64,000 nucleotides of DNA from Cellvibrionaceae bacterium. Lineage in GTDB: Bacteria; Pseudomonadota; Gammaproteobacteria; Pseudomonadales; Cellvibrionaceae. The stretch is from assembly GCA_021151695.1 (NCBI GenBank), contig JAGKWU010000004.1, positions 248,001-312,000 on the forward strand, read 5' to 3'. Positions within the stretch are counted from its first letter, which is position 1, and each line of letters opens with the position of its first letter. Of this stretch, positions 8,672 to 17,359 are shown one piece after another. Under the pieces are notes generated by a model. That model did no database searches and was not told where the DNA came from. It saw only the letters and a list, made by a program, of their open reading frames with translations. The translations under genes and the position numbers were made by a program.

Positions 8672-9523
8672 ATGAATGACAAATTGTTTATCCGCTTGCA
8701 GCATATGGTGCCCCAGCACGCGCTTTCGCGTTTTGTTGGCCGTATCGCCAACTGTACCAATCCACTGGTTAAAAACACCTTCATCAAATGGTTTGTAAAA
8801 CGCTATCAAGTGGATATGTCGCTGGCTGCGCAGGAAGATCCTCTCGCCTACGCCAACTTCAATGACTTTTTTACCCGCGCATTAAAGCCTGGTATTCGTC
8901 CTATTGCCGCTGAGCCAAGCGCGATTGTCAGCCCTGCCGATGGCGCGATTAGCCAGCTGGGAAAAATCGTTAACGGTCGCGTATTCCAGGCGAAAGGTCA
9001 GGATTTTTGTGTGGAAGAGTTACTGGGCGGTGATCGTGAGCTGGCCGAGCAATTTACCGATGGCGATTTTGCCACCGTCTATTTGTCGCCCAAAGATTAT
9101 CATCGCGTGCATATGCCCTATACCGGCAAGCTGGTGAAAATGATCTCTATTCCCGGCGACCTTTTTTCCGTGAATACCGTGACTGCCAGCAATGTACCGC
9201 GCCTGTTTGCACGCAATGAGCGTGTCGCCGCTATTTTTGAAACCGACATAGGCCCCATGGCGGTAGTTTTGGTAGGTGCCATGATTGTGGCTGGTATCGA
9301 AACCGTGTGGCAGGGCCAGCTGGCCCCCATGGGCGGTCGCGACGTAGAAACCTCGCTTTATCCCTACCAGAATATTGTGCTCAACAAAGGCGATGAAATG
9401 GGCCGTTTTAAACTGGGCTCTACCGCTATTGTGTTATTCGCCAAAGATAAAATCCGCTGGGAGCCGCAATACCAGGAAGCGACGCCAACGCGTATGGGTG
9501 TCACTATCGCGCAGCGCCAATAA
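8672..9523 (+). CDS. psd: Phosphatidylserine decarboxylase
   Basis: 283 aa, membrane-associated enzyme that converts phosphatidylserine to phosphatidylethanolamine. The self-cleavage motif LGST is at residues 248-251, so the chain should split between G249 and S250 to give a beta chain and a pyruvoyl alpha chain. Other family marks are FNDFFTRALKPGIRP, SPADGAIS, LSPKDYHRVHMPY and the VGAMIVAGI segment. Length is typical of the proteobacterial type. Single gene, divergent from the metallo-hydrolase, ended by a strong bidirectional terminator. Confidence 0.97.
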   Translation: MNDKLFIRLQHMVPQHALSRFVGRIANCTNPLVKNTFIKWFVKRYQVDMSLAAQEDPLAYANFNDFFTRALKPGIRPIAAEPSAIVSPADGAISQLGKIVNGRVFQAKGQDFCVEELLGGDRELAEQFTDGDFATVYLSPKDYHRVHMPYTGKLVKMISIPGDLFSVNTVTASNVPRLFARNERVAAIFETDIGPMAVVLVGAMIVAGIETVWQGQLAPMGGRDVETSLYPYQNIVLNKGDEMGRFKLGSTAIVLFAKDKIRWEPQYQEATPTRMGVTIAQRQ

Positions 9524-9550
9524 GCAGCGAGAAACACTTCCAATGCGCAG

Positions 9551-9578
9551 AAAAACAGCGACTTTGGTCGCTGTTTTT
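9551..9578. terminator. Bidirectional terminator between psd and the CadC-like gene
   Basis: A perfect 12-bp stem (AAAAACAGCGAC / GTCGCTGTTTTT) with a TTTG loop, with A-run and T-run on either side, lies between the convergent psd and regulator genes. It overlaps the last codons of the leftward gene by two bases. Confidence 0.9.
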
Positions 9579-11058
9579 ATTTGGGGCTGGTGATTTTTTG
9601 CAGCAGCTGTTGAAAGCGCGGCTCGTTGCGCAAAGGATCGTAGCGCGGATCAGTCACTGCGCAGAGCAAACGAAATTGCCGCTTTTCATAGGCTTGCTCA
9701 AGATAATCCATCGCCATATCTTTTTCCCCCAAGGCTACTGCATAACGCGCCCAGGATAAGGGCGGCGTGTATTGGCCCACATCAGCGTCTTCTTTGTGAG
9801 CGAGCAACCAGGCGTACACAGCTTTTAGCCCACCCTGCTGAAATTCGCGCTCCAGCTCGGATTTTTTAACCGGTGAATAGTCGCGGCGATTAAAAAACCA
9901 TTGCATGTGCTCGTAAGCTTTTTGTTCATTGCCCATCTGGTAATAAACGTTTTGCGCCGCCGTATGGAAATAGCTGTCCTCCATTTCGGTAGTGGCAATG
10001 CGGTCCAACTCATGGGCGGCCAACTCGTAATTGTGTTCCAGTAAATAGACCCACACCAGATAAGTGTAGGGATAGGTCAGCGGATTAGTCGCACGCGCCA
10101 AGGCTATTTGTTCGCGCGCTTCGCCAAAGCGTTTTTCCACCAGCAGCAGTTGCTCGTATAAAAAATGGCAGCGATCATCATTCGGGTTGAGCGCAAGACT
10201 TGCTTTGAAGTGACCTTCTGCTGTGCGGAAATTACGATCGTGACGCATAAACAAAACGCCCAACCACATGTGCGCCCGCGCCAACTGAGGATTTAACGCC
10301 AACGCCTGCGAAAGCAAACCACGCAATTCTTTATAGGTATCCGTATCACTTACAAGGACTTCACCCAGCAATTCGATCTTGGCTTCGGCAAGCCCGAGAT
10401 AAGCCAGGTCATTGGTGGGATCAAGCGTTATGGCCCGGCGAAATAGCGGCACCGCTTGTCGCATATCTTCGTGACTGTGACTTGCCAACAAGGCGGCGGC
10501 GCGCTCATAAGAATTGGGGCTATCAATAGCCGCCTCAACTGCCGGCGCTCTATGGCTATAGGCTCCCAAGAAGTAACAGCCAATCCCTAACGCCATCACC
10601 AACAATATGGTCACTGGCTTGAGCAAAAGAAGCCCGCCCCTTTTTTCTATCACCGATGCAACAGGCACTTGTAGCTCTGCTGCCTCAACCTGGGAGTCAC
10701 GCGCTTGCCAGATATATTGGTAACCCACGCCGGGAATGGTTTTGATATAGGTGGGAGAGCGAGGGTTATCATCAAGGATTTTGCGCAGCTGGCTGATCGC
10801 CACTGCCAAACTATCCTCATTCACTACTTTGCGCGGCCATATGGCTTTGAGGATTTCATCCTTGCCCAGGATTTGTTGCGGGCGCTGTAAAAAGTACACC
10901 AGTAAGCTGCATAGCCGGTATTCCAGATCCACACACAGACTACCCTGATTAAGCTGGTTGCTGTGGGCGTTGAGAATCCAGGGACCTAATACATAAATGG
11001 AGCTTTCCTCGCGTGCAGGCTCGGTCTGTGAGGACACCAGTTGCAGTGATACCGCCAT
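9577..11058 (-). CDS. CadC-like membrane transcription regulator with TPR sensor domain
   Basis: 493-aa regulator: an OmpR/CadC-type winged helix at about residues 22-118 (LEYRLCSLLVYFLQRP, WPRKVVNEDSLAVAISQLRKIL, YIKTIPGVGYQY), one transmembrane helix at about 143-167, and a periplasmic C-terminal part rich in tetratricopeptide-like helices (NDLAYLGLAEAKIEL, ARAHMWLGVLFMRH, YFHTAAQNVYYQMGN). This architecture lets a periplasmic signal act directly on promoters without phosphorylation. It is divergent from the cytochrome P460 gene, an obvious candidate target. The ligand or partner of the TPR part is unknown. Confidence 0.85.
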   Translation of the reverse strand: MAVSLQLVSSQTEPAREESSIYVLGPWILNAHSNQLNQGSLCVDLEYRLCSLLVYFLQRPQQILGKDEILKAIWPRKVVNEDSLAVAISQLRKILDDNPRSPTYIKTIPGVGYQYIWQARDSQVEAAELQVPVASVIEKRGGLLLLKPVTILLVMALGIGCYFLGAYSHRAPAVEAAIDSPNSYERAAALLASHSHEDMRQAVPLFRRAITLDPTNDLAYLGLAEAKIELLGEVLVSDTDTYKELRGLLSQALALNPQLARAHMWLGVLFMRHDRNFRTAEGHFKASLALNPNDDRCHFLYEQLLLVEKRFGEAREQIALARATNPLTYPYTYLVWVYLLEHNYELAAHELDRIATTEMEDSYFHTAAQNVYYQMGNEQKAYEHMQWFFNRRDYSPVKKSELEREFQQGGLKAVYAWLLAHKEDADVGQYTPPLSWARYAVALGEKDMAMDYLEQAYEKRQFRLLCAVTDPRYDPLRNEPRFQQLLQKITSPK

Positions 11059-11370
11059 ATAACCACTCTTATTATTGGCGTCCGCCTGGCGGACATTACA
11101 GATACTCGGTTAAACCGATCTGCCCATTATTCTCATTGCCACCTGCCTTTACCACCGATAAACAGTGGATTTAATAAGCCTTTAACATCCTTAATAAGCG
11201 TTTGCGCAACAGCTTGCCTATGCTGACCCGGTGCAATCGTTAGGTTGTGCATTACCTGGCTGGCGCAGGCAATTTGTATGTCCATGCCAATCGGTAGATA
11301 AAGCCAAAGCTTGGGCCGAGGGGCAACCCCGGCTCTTTTTTCGTCTGAATTGTATTCACCGGAAATCACC
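11059..11370. other. Divergent intergenic region with repeat and leader terminator
   Basis: The 312 bases between the CadC-like gene and the P460 gene contain no convincing gene. They do hold a direct repeat TTAATAAGC at 11171 and 11191 (exactly 20 bases apart, about two helical turns) and, further right, a complete intrinsic-terminator structure at 11313-11341, upstream of the P460 start. An antisense-looking reading frame here (11133-11429, minus) overlaps P460 and has no supporting features. Confidence 0.6.
11313..11341 (+). terminator. Intrinsic terminator upstream of the P460 gene
   Basis: GCCG, bulged A, GGGG, CAA loop, CCCC, GGC, then CTCTTTTTT: a GC-rich stem with a six-T run, pointing toward the P460 gene whose start is only 30 bases further. 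It could end a small RNA or attenuate transcription of the P460 gene. Confidence 0.7.
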
Positions 11371-11925
11371 ATGAACCCGTGTATTTGCATACTCATCGCC
11401 ATCTGTGTTTTAGCCGCCAGCAATTGCATGGCCAGGGAGATTCAATTCAACGGTGATCAGTTAGTAAAACCCGAGGGATACCGCGAATGGATTTACCTGG
11501 GCACAGCACTCACGCCCCATGATCTCAACAATGGCAAGGCGAGCTTCCCGGAATTCCATACGGTCTATATGAACCCCGGCGCCTGGCAGCGCTGGAAACG
11601 CACCGGCGAGTTTGCCCAGGGAACCGTCATCGCAAAAGAATTGACTAGTGTGGGCGACCATCAGGCCGTCAGCGGCAAAGGATATTTTCAAGGGGAGTTT
11701 TCGGCGCTGGCGATTGCCGTCAAAGACAATAAACGTTTTGCAGGGGAACCGGGTGGTTGGGGTTATTTTGTTTTCGATAAGGCGGCATCGCCCAAGACAA
11801 CCGCCAGTGCGCGGCCGACGACAGCCTGCGCCAGCTGCCACCACGCCAATGCGGCACAGGATCTGGTATTTACCCAGTACTATCCTGTGCTGCGCGCGGC
11901 GGCTGGTGGCCAATCACAACATTAA
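11371..11925 (+). CDS. Cytochrome P460 family protein
   Basis: 184-aa exported haem protein. It has a signal peptide (MNPCICILIAICVLAASNCMA, cleavage about residue 21) and a C-terminal haem c-binding motif CASCH in TTACASCHHANAAQDLVF, the position usual for the P460 family. WIYLGTALTPHDLNNG, FPEFHTVYM and the FAQGTVIAKEL segment are typical. Family members oxidise hydroxylamine or nitric oxide, or are uncharacterised; activity is not inferable here. I chose the ATG at 11371, which gives a proper signal peptide and has CCGGAAA upstream, over an earlier in-frame codon that falls in the leader hairpin. It diverges from the CadC-like regulator and overlaps the convergent terC-like gene by 4 bases at its 3' end. 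Confidence 0.88.
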   Translation: MNPCICILIAICVLAASNCMAREIQFNGDQLVKPEGYREWIYLGTALTPHDLNNGKASFPEFHTVYMNPGAWQRWKRTGEFAQGTVIAKELTSVGDHQAVSGKGYFQGEFSALAIAVKDNKRFAGEPGGWGYFVFDKAASPKTTASARPTTACASCHHANAAQDLVFTQYYPVLRAAAGGQSQH

Positions 11926-12653
11926 TTGACAGTTTTTTTGGCGTCGAGCTTTTTGCGCAAGCGGATGTTGATCATCTCCACGCCCAGCGAGAAAGCCATG
12001 GCGAAGTAGATGTAACCTTTGGGCACATGCACGTTAAAGCCTTCCATGATCAGGGTTACGCCCACTATGACAAGGAAAGCCAGCGCGAGGATTTTTACGG
12101 TTGGATGACGCTCAACAAAGTCGCTGATAGGTTTGGCGGCAAACATCATTACGCCTACAGCGATAACAATGGCTGTCGCCATCAGGGATACCTGGCTCAC
12201 CAGGCCCACGGCGGTAATCACCGAATCCAGGGAGAAGACTATGTCGAGAATGGCAATCTGGATCAGCACCAGCCAGAAGTTGGAGCTACCGCTTTTCAGC
12301 TCTTCAGACTCATCGCCACCTTCAACGCTTTCGTGGATTTCTACGGTCGCCTTCCACAACAGGAAGAGACCTCCTCCGATGAGAATCAGGTCGCGGCCCG
12401 AGATGGGATAACCGAAAGGTTCAACAAATGGATGGGTGAGGCTCATCACCCAGGACAGCGAAAACAACAGCCCCAATCGGGTCAACATGGCCAGAGCCAA
12501 ACCACCGGTACGCCCCAATGCGCGCTGGTTTTCAGGCAGGCGCCCCACCAGAATGGACAAGAAAATAATGTTATCTATACCCAGCACAATCTCAAGGGCG
12601 GTCAGGGTGGCCAGGGCGACCCAGGCCTCCGGGCTTGCGAGCCATTCAAACAT
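11922..12653 (-). CDS. TerC family integral membrane protein
   Basis: About 243-aa inner-membrane protein with seven hydrophobic segments and the TerC hallmarks: LEIVLGIDNIIFLSILVGRLP near the N-terminus and ILDIVFSLDSVITAVG in the middle, each with the conserved acidic residue in a membrane helix. The family is linked to tellurite resistance and, more recently, to manganese export; which applies here is unknown. The ATG at 12653 (MFEWL) has a purine-rich GAGTGAGAG upstream and is preferred to a TTG 18 bases earlier. Confidence 0.88.
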   Translation of the reverse strand: MFEWLASPEAWVALATLTALEIVLGIDNIIFLSILVGRLPENQRALGRTGGLALAMLTRLGLLFSLSWVMSLTHPFVEPFGYPISGRDLILIGGGLFLLWKATVEIHESVEGGDESEELKSGSSNFWLVLIQIAILDIVFSLDSVITAVGLVSQVSLMATAIVIAVGVMMFAAKPISDFVERHPTVKILALAFLVIVGVTLIMEGFNVHVPKGYIYFAMAFSLGVEMINIRLRKKLDAKKTVN

Positions 12654-12828
12654 GGTTGCACTCTCACTCAATAAAGGATTATTTATCAGGCACTTGCGCC
12701 AATTCTATTCATGGGGAGTGATTGTACCCTGCGAACTATGGGCAAGGGCAAAGACTTTTAATCAAGTGGCGGTAATCGACGCAGAATTTCACCGAAGCAA
12801 TTCAGGCCAGCAAATGCCAGCCACGGAC

Positions 12829-14346
12829 TCAGGGCTTTTCTGCACCCAATTGGCTGTTGCTCACAAAGGCCACGTAGCGGCCATTGGGCGACCAGGAAGG
12901 GACGTTAAAAGTGCCCTGTCCACCATAGACATAGGCAATGACCTTGGGTTCGCCGCCTGTGACGGGCATGGAGCGGAGATAAACTTGCTGGTAGTAAGGA
13001 TGTAACTCTGGCGAAACCTCGGGTAAAAACGACAAAAATGCCAGTTGCTTGCCATCAGGTGATATATGGGGAAACCAATCGTGAAAACTATCGTTGGTGA
13101 TTTGCTTGGGATTTTTGCCATCCGCATCCATTCGCCACAGGTGCATACCACCACCGCGGGTAGAGTTGAAATAGATATGCTTGCCATCCGGCGTGTATTC
13201 GGAGCCATCATCCATGCTATCGCCAAAGGTCAGCTGGACCTCACCACCAGAGCCATCACTATTACCGCGGTAGATTTTAAATTTGTCATTGCGCCTGGAG
13301 GTATAAAGAATATAGCGCCCGTCGGGTGACCAACCGTGCAGATAGGAGGGCGCAGTAAATGTCAGCTGCAAAGGCTCTGCCCCGTGGCCCGTGCCATAAC
13401 CGGTAATGGGCAATTTGTAGATCGTCCAACTGTCTGTTACCGCCGAATCCAGATGGGTTATGCCCAGGGTTTTACCGCCGTAGGACACCACATGGTCATT
13501 GTTAGTCTTGATCTCAAACCCCGTATTCACCATCACGATTTTTTTACTGGGCAAATGGAGTTTGTAAACGCGATTGGCGGAGTCGTAAATGATGTTGTCG
13601 CCGTCGGCCGTCCAGTTGGGGGCCTCAATACCTGCGGCGGTTTCATAGATAACACTGCGCTCACCGGAAACTACATCGAGAATTTCCAGGCGACTGCCAA
13701 TGTAGTCTTTGTAAGGCACCAGGCCTTTCCAGGCCGGGATAATCCAGCGTAGGTTGCGCATTTCCAGCGGAGTTTTATCCCCCGCGGCAAAGCTGCGGTA
13801 TACGCCGACATCCAGCGGCATCGCCTGGGGTAAAGGTACACGACTGAAGACCTGGAGAGGCTTGCCAAAATTGGCGGCTGAAAAGATCAGCTCTTTATCG
13901 CGACGCTCAAGCTGGAAGACATCGGGATTACGGATTTTCGCAAGCTGCGGATAAATAGCTTTTTTGTCCCGACAGGAGATAACGGCCACATTGCCATTGT
14001 TATCCAAACGAGTTTTTAGGGAGAGCCCTTCGCTGGCAATAGTTTCAACCTGTAGACCAAATACAGCACGACCGGGCGGCAAAGCGCGCAATTGAGTGGA
14101 AAGAATAAAGTCATTGGCGAAACGACGGTATTGAAAACCATGGGTATCGGCAGCCGGGCCGGTGCTATTCCAATAGTAATTGGTCTGGGTATTATCCAGG
14201 CGCAAATCGCCTGCTTCGCCTTTTACACCGTCAAAAATGGTTGTGTTTTTCTGCTGCACCTCAAAGGAGCTGGCCACTGCCAACTGGGCACAGAAAAAAC
14301 ATGAGGCAACCGCCAGAATCCGTCGCCATTGAGAAAACACAACCAT
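12829..14346 (-). CDS. Exported TolB-like beta-propeller protein
   Basis: 505-aa protein with a signal peptide (MVVFSQWRRILAVASCFFCAQLAVA, cleavage about residue 25). An N-terminal region of about 200 residues looks like a beta-sandwich (laminin-G/concanavalin-like) but I do not recognise it firmly. The second half has PD40/WD40-like repeats as in TolB: WSPDGRYILYTSRRN, YTPDGKHIYFNSTRGG, ISPDGKQLAFLSF, WSPNGRYVAFVS. It is not next to tol-pal genes, so it is not the canonical TolB. The ATG at 14346 has AAGGG upstream; the frame is open to 14529 but the extension is not signal-like. Role unknown; carbohydrate binding or a surface scaffold is possible. Confidence 0.75.
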   Translation of the reverse strand: MVVFSQWRRILAVASCFFCAQLAVASSFEVQQKNTTIFDGVKGEAGDLRLDNTQTNYYWNSTGPAADTHGFQYRRFANDFILSTQLRALPPGRAVFGLQVETIASEGLSLKTRLDNNGNVAVISCRDKKAIYPQLAKIRNPDVFQLERRDKELIFSAANFGKPLQVFSRVPLPQAMPLDVGVYRSFAAGDKTPLEMRNLRWIIPAWKGLVPYKDYIGSRLEILDVVSGERSVIYETAAGIEAPNWTADGDNIIYDSANRVYKLHLPSKKIVMVNTGFEIKTNNDHVVSYGGKTLGITHLDSAVTDSWTIYKLPITGYGTGHGAEPLQLTFTAPSYLHGWSPDGRYILYTSRRNDKFKIYRGNSDGSGGEVQLTFGDSMDDGSEYTPDGKHIYFNSTRGGGMHLWRMDADGKNPKQITNDSFHDWFPHISPDGKQLAFLSFLPEVSPELHPYYQQVYLRSMPVTGGEPKVIAYVYGGQGTFNVPSWSPNGRYVAFVSNSQLGAEKP

Positions 14347-14513
14347 GAACAAACCCTTAGAAACTGCATAGACCGACCTTGCAGTCTGCAATCCAACCCC
14401 TACAAAAGACGAGATTATTTTAATAACTTTACACAGCCCGAAGATCCCCCTGAAGATCAAGAGGCAGATCCATTGACAGCCCCGCCAACAGTGAGTATTG
14501 ATCGAAGAGGACA

Positions 14514-14550
14514 ATAAAAAAGCCGCCATGACTGAACCACGGCGGCTTTC
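14514..14550 (-). terminator. Terminator of the HD-GYP gene
   Basis: Leftward: AAAGCCGCC, 13-base loop, GGCGGCT, then a T-rich run (TTTTTTATTG). It begins 17 bases after the stop codon of the HD-GYP protein. Confidence 0.8.
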
Positions 14551-14566
14551 GCAAAGAGAGAAAATC

Positions 14567-15937
14567 CTAACCTTTGAGTCGACTGAGTAGCGCCATCAAA
14601 CCGGTTTTCTCGGTTTTCATCAGATACTGGTCGCGAATATCGGAAATATTCACGTCGTAACTGCCCGGCTCCAAATCGCGAGCAATTTCAATTTTTTCAA
14701 TTTCATAGCGGGTTTTCTTGCCGGAATCTATCAGCGCCTGCTTGCGCTTGTCATCTTCCGACAGGTCGAGCAGCACATACTCGGGGAGCTGTTGCTTGAG
14801 TGAATCCAGAACCACCATGACCTTGGGCTTAAGGCGGCGCTCGAAGTTTTGCTCTACCACCACAGCCACTTCGCCGGTACTTAATTCCACCAAGGTACCC
14901 GTGGGATACAAACCTATGGCGCGGATAAATTCCACCACCAGCTCCTCCTGAAACTGGATATTGCGCAACTCATAGAGCTTGGCAACGGCCTTGGAAGGCG
15001 CTATTGGATGGCGAGACCCACGAGGATTGGTCACATAATCGTAGAAGGTCACGATACCGGCAATCTTACCGAGCAAGGGAATTTTGTCGCCTACCAGATG
15101 GCTGGGGAAGCCGCTACCGTTCAAACGCTCACAATGGGTCTTAACCACACTGATTACACGCGGCTCAACGCCGGGCGTCTGACGCAAAATATCGCAACCT
15201 ATTTCAACAAAGGTTTCAAATATGCGTTCTTCCTCAGCGCTGCGATCAGCTTTGATCAACAAGGCCGCATCAAGCTTTACTTTACCTACGTCTTTTAAAA
15301 GCACACCCATCGCCAACACATCCAAATCGCGCTTGGGTAAACCAATGTGACGACCAAACAAAATGGCCCACACGGATGAACGTACAGCATGGCTATAGGT
15401 GTATTCGTCTTTTTCCTGAACGCGCGACAACCAGGTAAAAGCATCGGGGTTGCGCAGCACGCTGTCCACCATCTCGCTGGCAACCTTTTTGGTCTCTCCC
15501 AGTGAAATGTTCTCCAACTGCTGGTTCTCCAGCATATGAATGACCTCAACCACAGCACCGTAGACCTTCTGGTGCAGCTGTTTGGCCTTTTTCACTTCTT
15601 TTTGCAACGGCTGGACTTCGCGGTAGACGCCGCGCTGGATTTTGAGGGGAGCAATAGGCTCATGGACTATGGCATTGTCGCGCTCGCGACTGGTCGCAAC
15701 TTTGCTTTTTGGTGTTTTATCGAGGCGCTTAAGATTGGCGTTGATGGGGCCGCGGCCACGCTCAACATCTATATAGACATAACTGCAAAGGCTTTTGAGC
15801 TGGTTAACTTCCTGCAACTCACGCAGGTAAAAGCCTTGCAACGGGAAAGGCGTTTGCGACCAGGGACGATCCAGCCCGGATACATACATACCCAGACTCA
15901 ACTCATTTACATCGACTTTAACCTGCTTGATGCCCAC
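14567..15937 (-). CDS. DUF3391/HD-GYP protein with degenerate active site
   Basis: 456-aa cytoplasmic protein: an N-terminal DUF3391 domain (about residues 1-100, LGMYVSGLDRPW) and an HD-GYP domain (about 170-370), normally a c-di-GMP phosphodiesterase. H183 in YSHAVRSS is kept, but the HD pair is K215-D216 (LLKDVGK instead of LLHDIGK), the HHE motif is H268-C269-E270, and GYP is G276-F277-P278. Loss of the HD histidine and of the second histidine of HHE should impair the di-iron centre, so the protein is more likely a c-di-GMP receptor or scaffold than an active enzyme. This is inference from motif loss. Single gene with its own terminator. Confidence 0.88.
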   Translation of the reverse strand: MGIKQVKVDVNELSLGMYVSGLDRPWSQTPFPLQGFYLRELQEVNQLKSLCSYVYIDVERGRGPINANLKRLDKTPKSKVATSRERDNAIVHEPIAPLKIQRGVYREVQPLQKEVKKAKQLHQKVYGAVVEVIHMLENQQLENISLGETKKVASEMVDSVLRNPDAFTWLSRVQEKDEYTYSHAVRSSVWAILFGRHIGLPKRDLDVLAMGVLLKDVGKVKLDAALLIKADRSAEEERIFETFVEIGCDILRQTPGVEPRVISVVKTHCERLNGSGFPSHLVGDKIPLLGKIAGIVTFYDYVTNPRGSRHPIAPSKAVAKLYELRNIQFQEELVVEFIRAIGLYPTGTLVELSTGEVAVVVEQNFERRLKPKVMVVLDSLKQQLPEYVLLDLSEDDKRKQALIDSGKKTRYEIEKIEIARDLEPGSYDVNISDIRDQYLMKTEKTGLMALLSRLKG

Positions 15938-16135
15938 AAAAAAATGCCTCTCACCTATAGATTATTCAGTCAATTCCGTCTTGGGTATCGGTGCCTGATC
16001 ACCGCGCCTGCATGATAAACACGGGCGGGTTATTGTCCTTGAGTGTAAAGAAGAAGCCTGCAACAAACCAGCATTTAGCCGCCGTCCGGCGACCAAGGGG
16101 ATACCTTCGCATCCCCAACGGCAAGATTAGTAACG

Positions 16136-17203
16136 CTACTGATGGTACTTGGCAGACAACTCGTGAACTGCGTCAATAAAAGCACCAGCATGAGCCGGAT
16201 CTACCTCGGGCGTAATGCCATGGCCGAGATTAAATACATGGCCGGAACCTTCGCCATAGGACGCAAGGATAGCACCCACTTCGCTGCGAATCCGCTCGGG
16301 CGTTGCATACAGAATAGTCGGGTCCATATTACCTTGCAATGCAACTTTGGTACCGACACGCTGACGCGCAGCACCTATATCAGTCGTCCAATCCAACCCC
16401 AAAGCAGTTGCACCGGTATCGGCCATCGCCTCCAACCACTGACCGCCACCTTTGGTGAATAGTATTACAGGCACTTGGCGCCCCTCGTGTTCACGAATCA
16501 GGCCGTTGACAATTTTTTGCATGTATTTCAGCGAAAATTCCTGATAGGCCGCGTGGGATAATGCGCCACCCCAAGTATCGAACACTTGCACAGCTTGCGC
16601 ACCTGCCTGTATCTGGGCGTTTAAATAAACTGTGACAGAGTCGGCTAAAACATCCAGCAAACGATGCATAAGTGCCGGTTGGTTATAGAGCATTTCTTTG
16701 GCGCGGCGAAAGTCGCGGCTGGAGCCGCCTTCGATCATATAAGTCGCCAATGTCCAGGGGCTGCCGGAAAAGCCAATCAACGGCACACGGCCATTTAATT
16801 CACGGCGAATGGTTTTTACTGCATTTACTACGTAAGGAAGATCTTGCTCGGGTTTGATGACAGTCAGTGCGTTGATATCAGCTTCGGTGCGCACTGGTTT
16901 ACGGAATTTGGGCCCCTCACCTGTCTCGAAATACAAGCCAAGTCCCATAGCATCAGGGATAGTGAGAATATCTGAAAAGAGAATGGCAGCATCCAGACCG
17001 GGATAGCGATCCAGGGGTTGCAACGTTACCTCACAAGCGGCGTCGGGACTAGTGCAAAGCCCCATAAAGTCGCCCGCGCGCTCGCGGCTTGCGCGGTATT
17101 CGGGCAGATAGCGACCAGCCTGGCGCATCATCCACACAGGAGTCACATCCACAGGTTGCTTTAACAAAGCGCGAAGGAAACGGTCGTTTTTAAGCTCGGT
17201 CAT
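16136..17203 (-). CDS. hemE: Uroporphyrinogen decarboxylase
   Basis: 355 aa, full length. Decarboxylates the four acetate groups of uroporphyrinogen III to give coproporphyrinogen III in haem synthesis. The N-terminal signature PVWMMRQAGRYLPEYR and GFSGSPWTLATYMIEG are intact; the conserved aspartate of ILFSDIL is present. Follows gltBD on the same strand, as in Pseudomonas, but separated from them by a strong hairpin at 17290-17321, so it likely has its own promoter. Confidence 0.97.
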   Translation of the reverse strand: MTELKNDRFLRALLKQPVDVTPVWMMRQAGRYLPEYRASRERAGDFMGLCTSPDAACEVTLQPLDRYPGLDAAILFSDILTIPDAMGLGLYFETGEGPKFRKPVRTEADINALTVIKPEQDLPYVVNAVKTIRRELNGRVPLIGFSGSPWTLATYMIEGGSSRDFRRAKEMLYNQPALMHRLLDVLADSVTVYLNAQIQAGAQAVQVFDTWGGALSHAAYQEFSLKYMQKIVNGLIREHEGRQVPVILFTKGGGQWLEAMADTGATALGLDWTTDIGAARQRVGTKVALQGNMDPTILYATPERIRSEVGAILASYGEGSGHVFNLGHGITPEVDPAHAGAFIDAVHELSAKYHQ

Positions 17204-17289
17204 AAGGTTGCACCATCAGAAGCGGACTGCGCCGCCAATTGGATCAAATAGCTTTGCCGCCCACAGACAGCAAAATCTACCCTGTGAAT

Positions 17290-17321
17290 AGCATTAGCCC
17301 CGCAAATGCGGGGCTAATGCT
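17290..17321. terminator. Perfect 15-bp hairpin between gltD and hemE
   Basis: AGCATTAGCCCCGCA, AA, TGCGGGGCTAATGCT forms a perfect 15-bp stem with almost no loop, between the end of gltD and the start of hemE. There is no long T-run, but the stability suggests that it ends the gltBD transcript or protects its 3' end. Confidence 0.65.
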
Positions 17322-17359
17322 GCTTGTACTGCGAGGCTTTTGGCAAGCCAGCGTATCGA

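Noticed and set aside
11133..11429. 98-codon minus-strand frame in the CadC/P460 gap
   Set aside because: Overlaps the start and signal peptide of the P460 gene in antisense; no supporting features.
16020..16135. GGGGAT/ATCCCC and GCCG/CGGC stems after hemE
   Set aside because: Short stems without a T-run; not convincing as a terminator.
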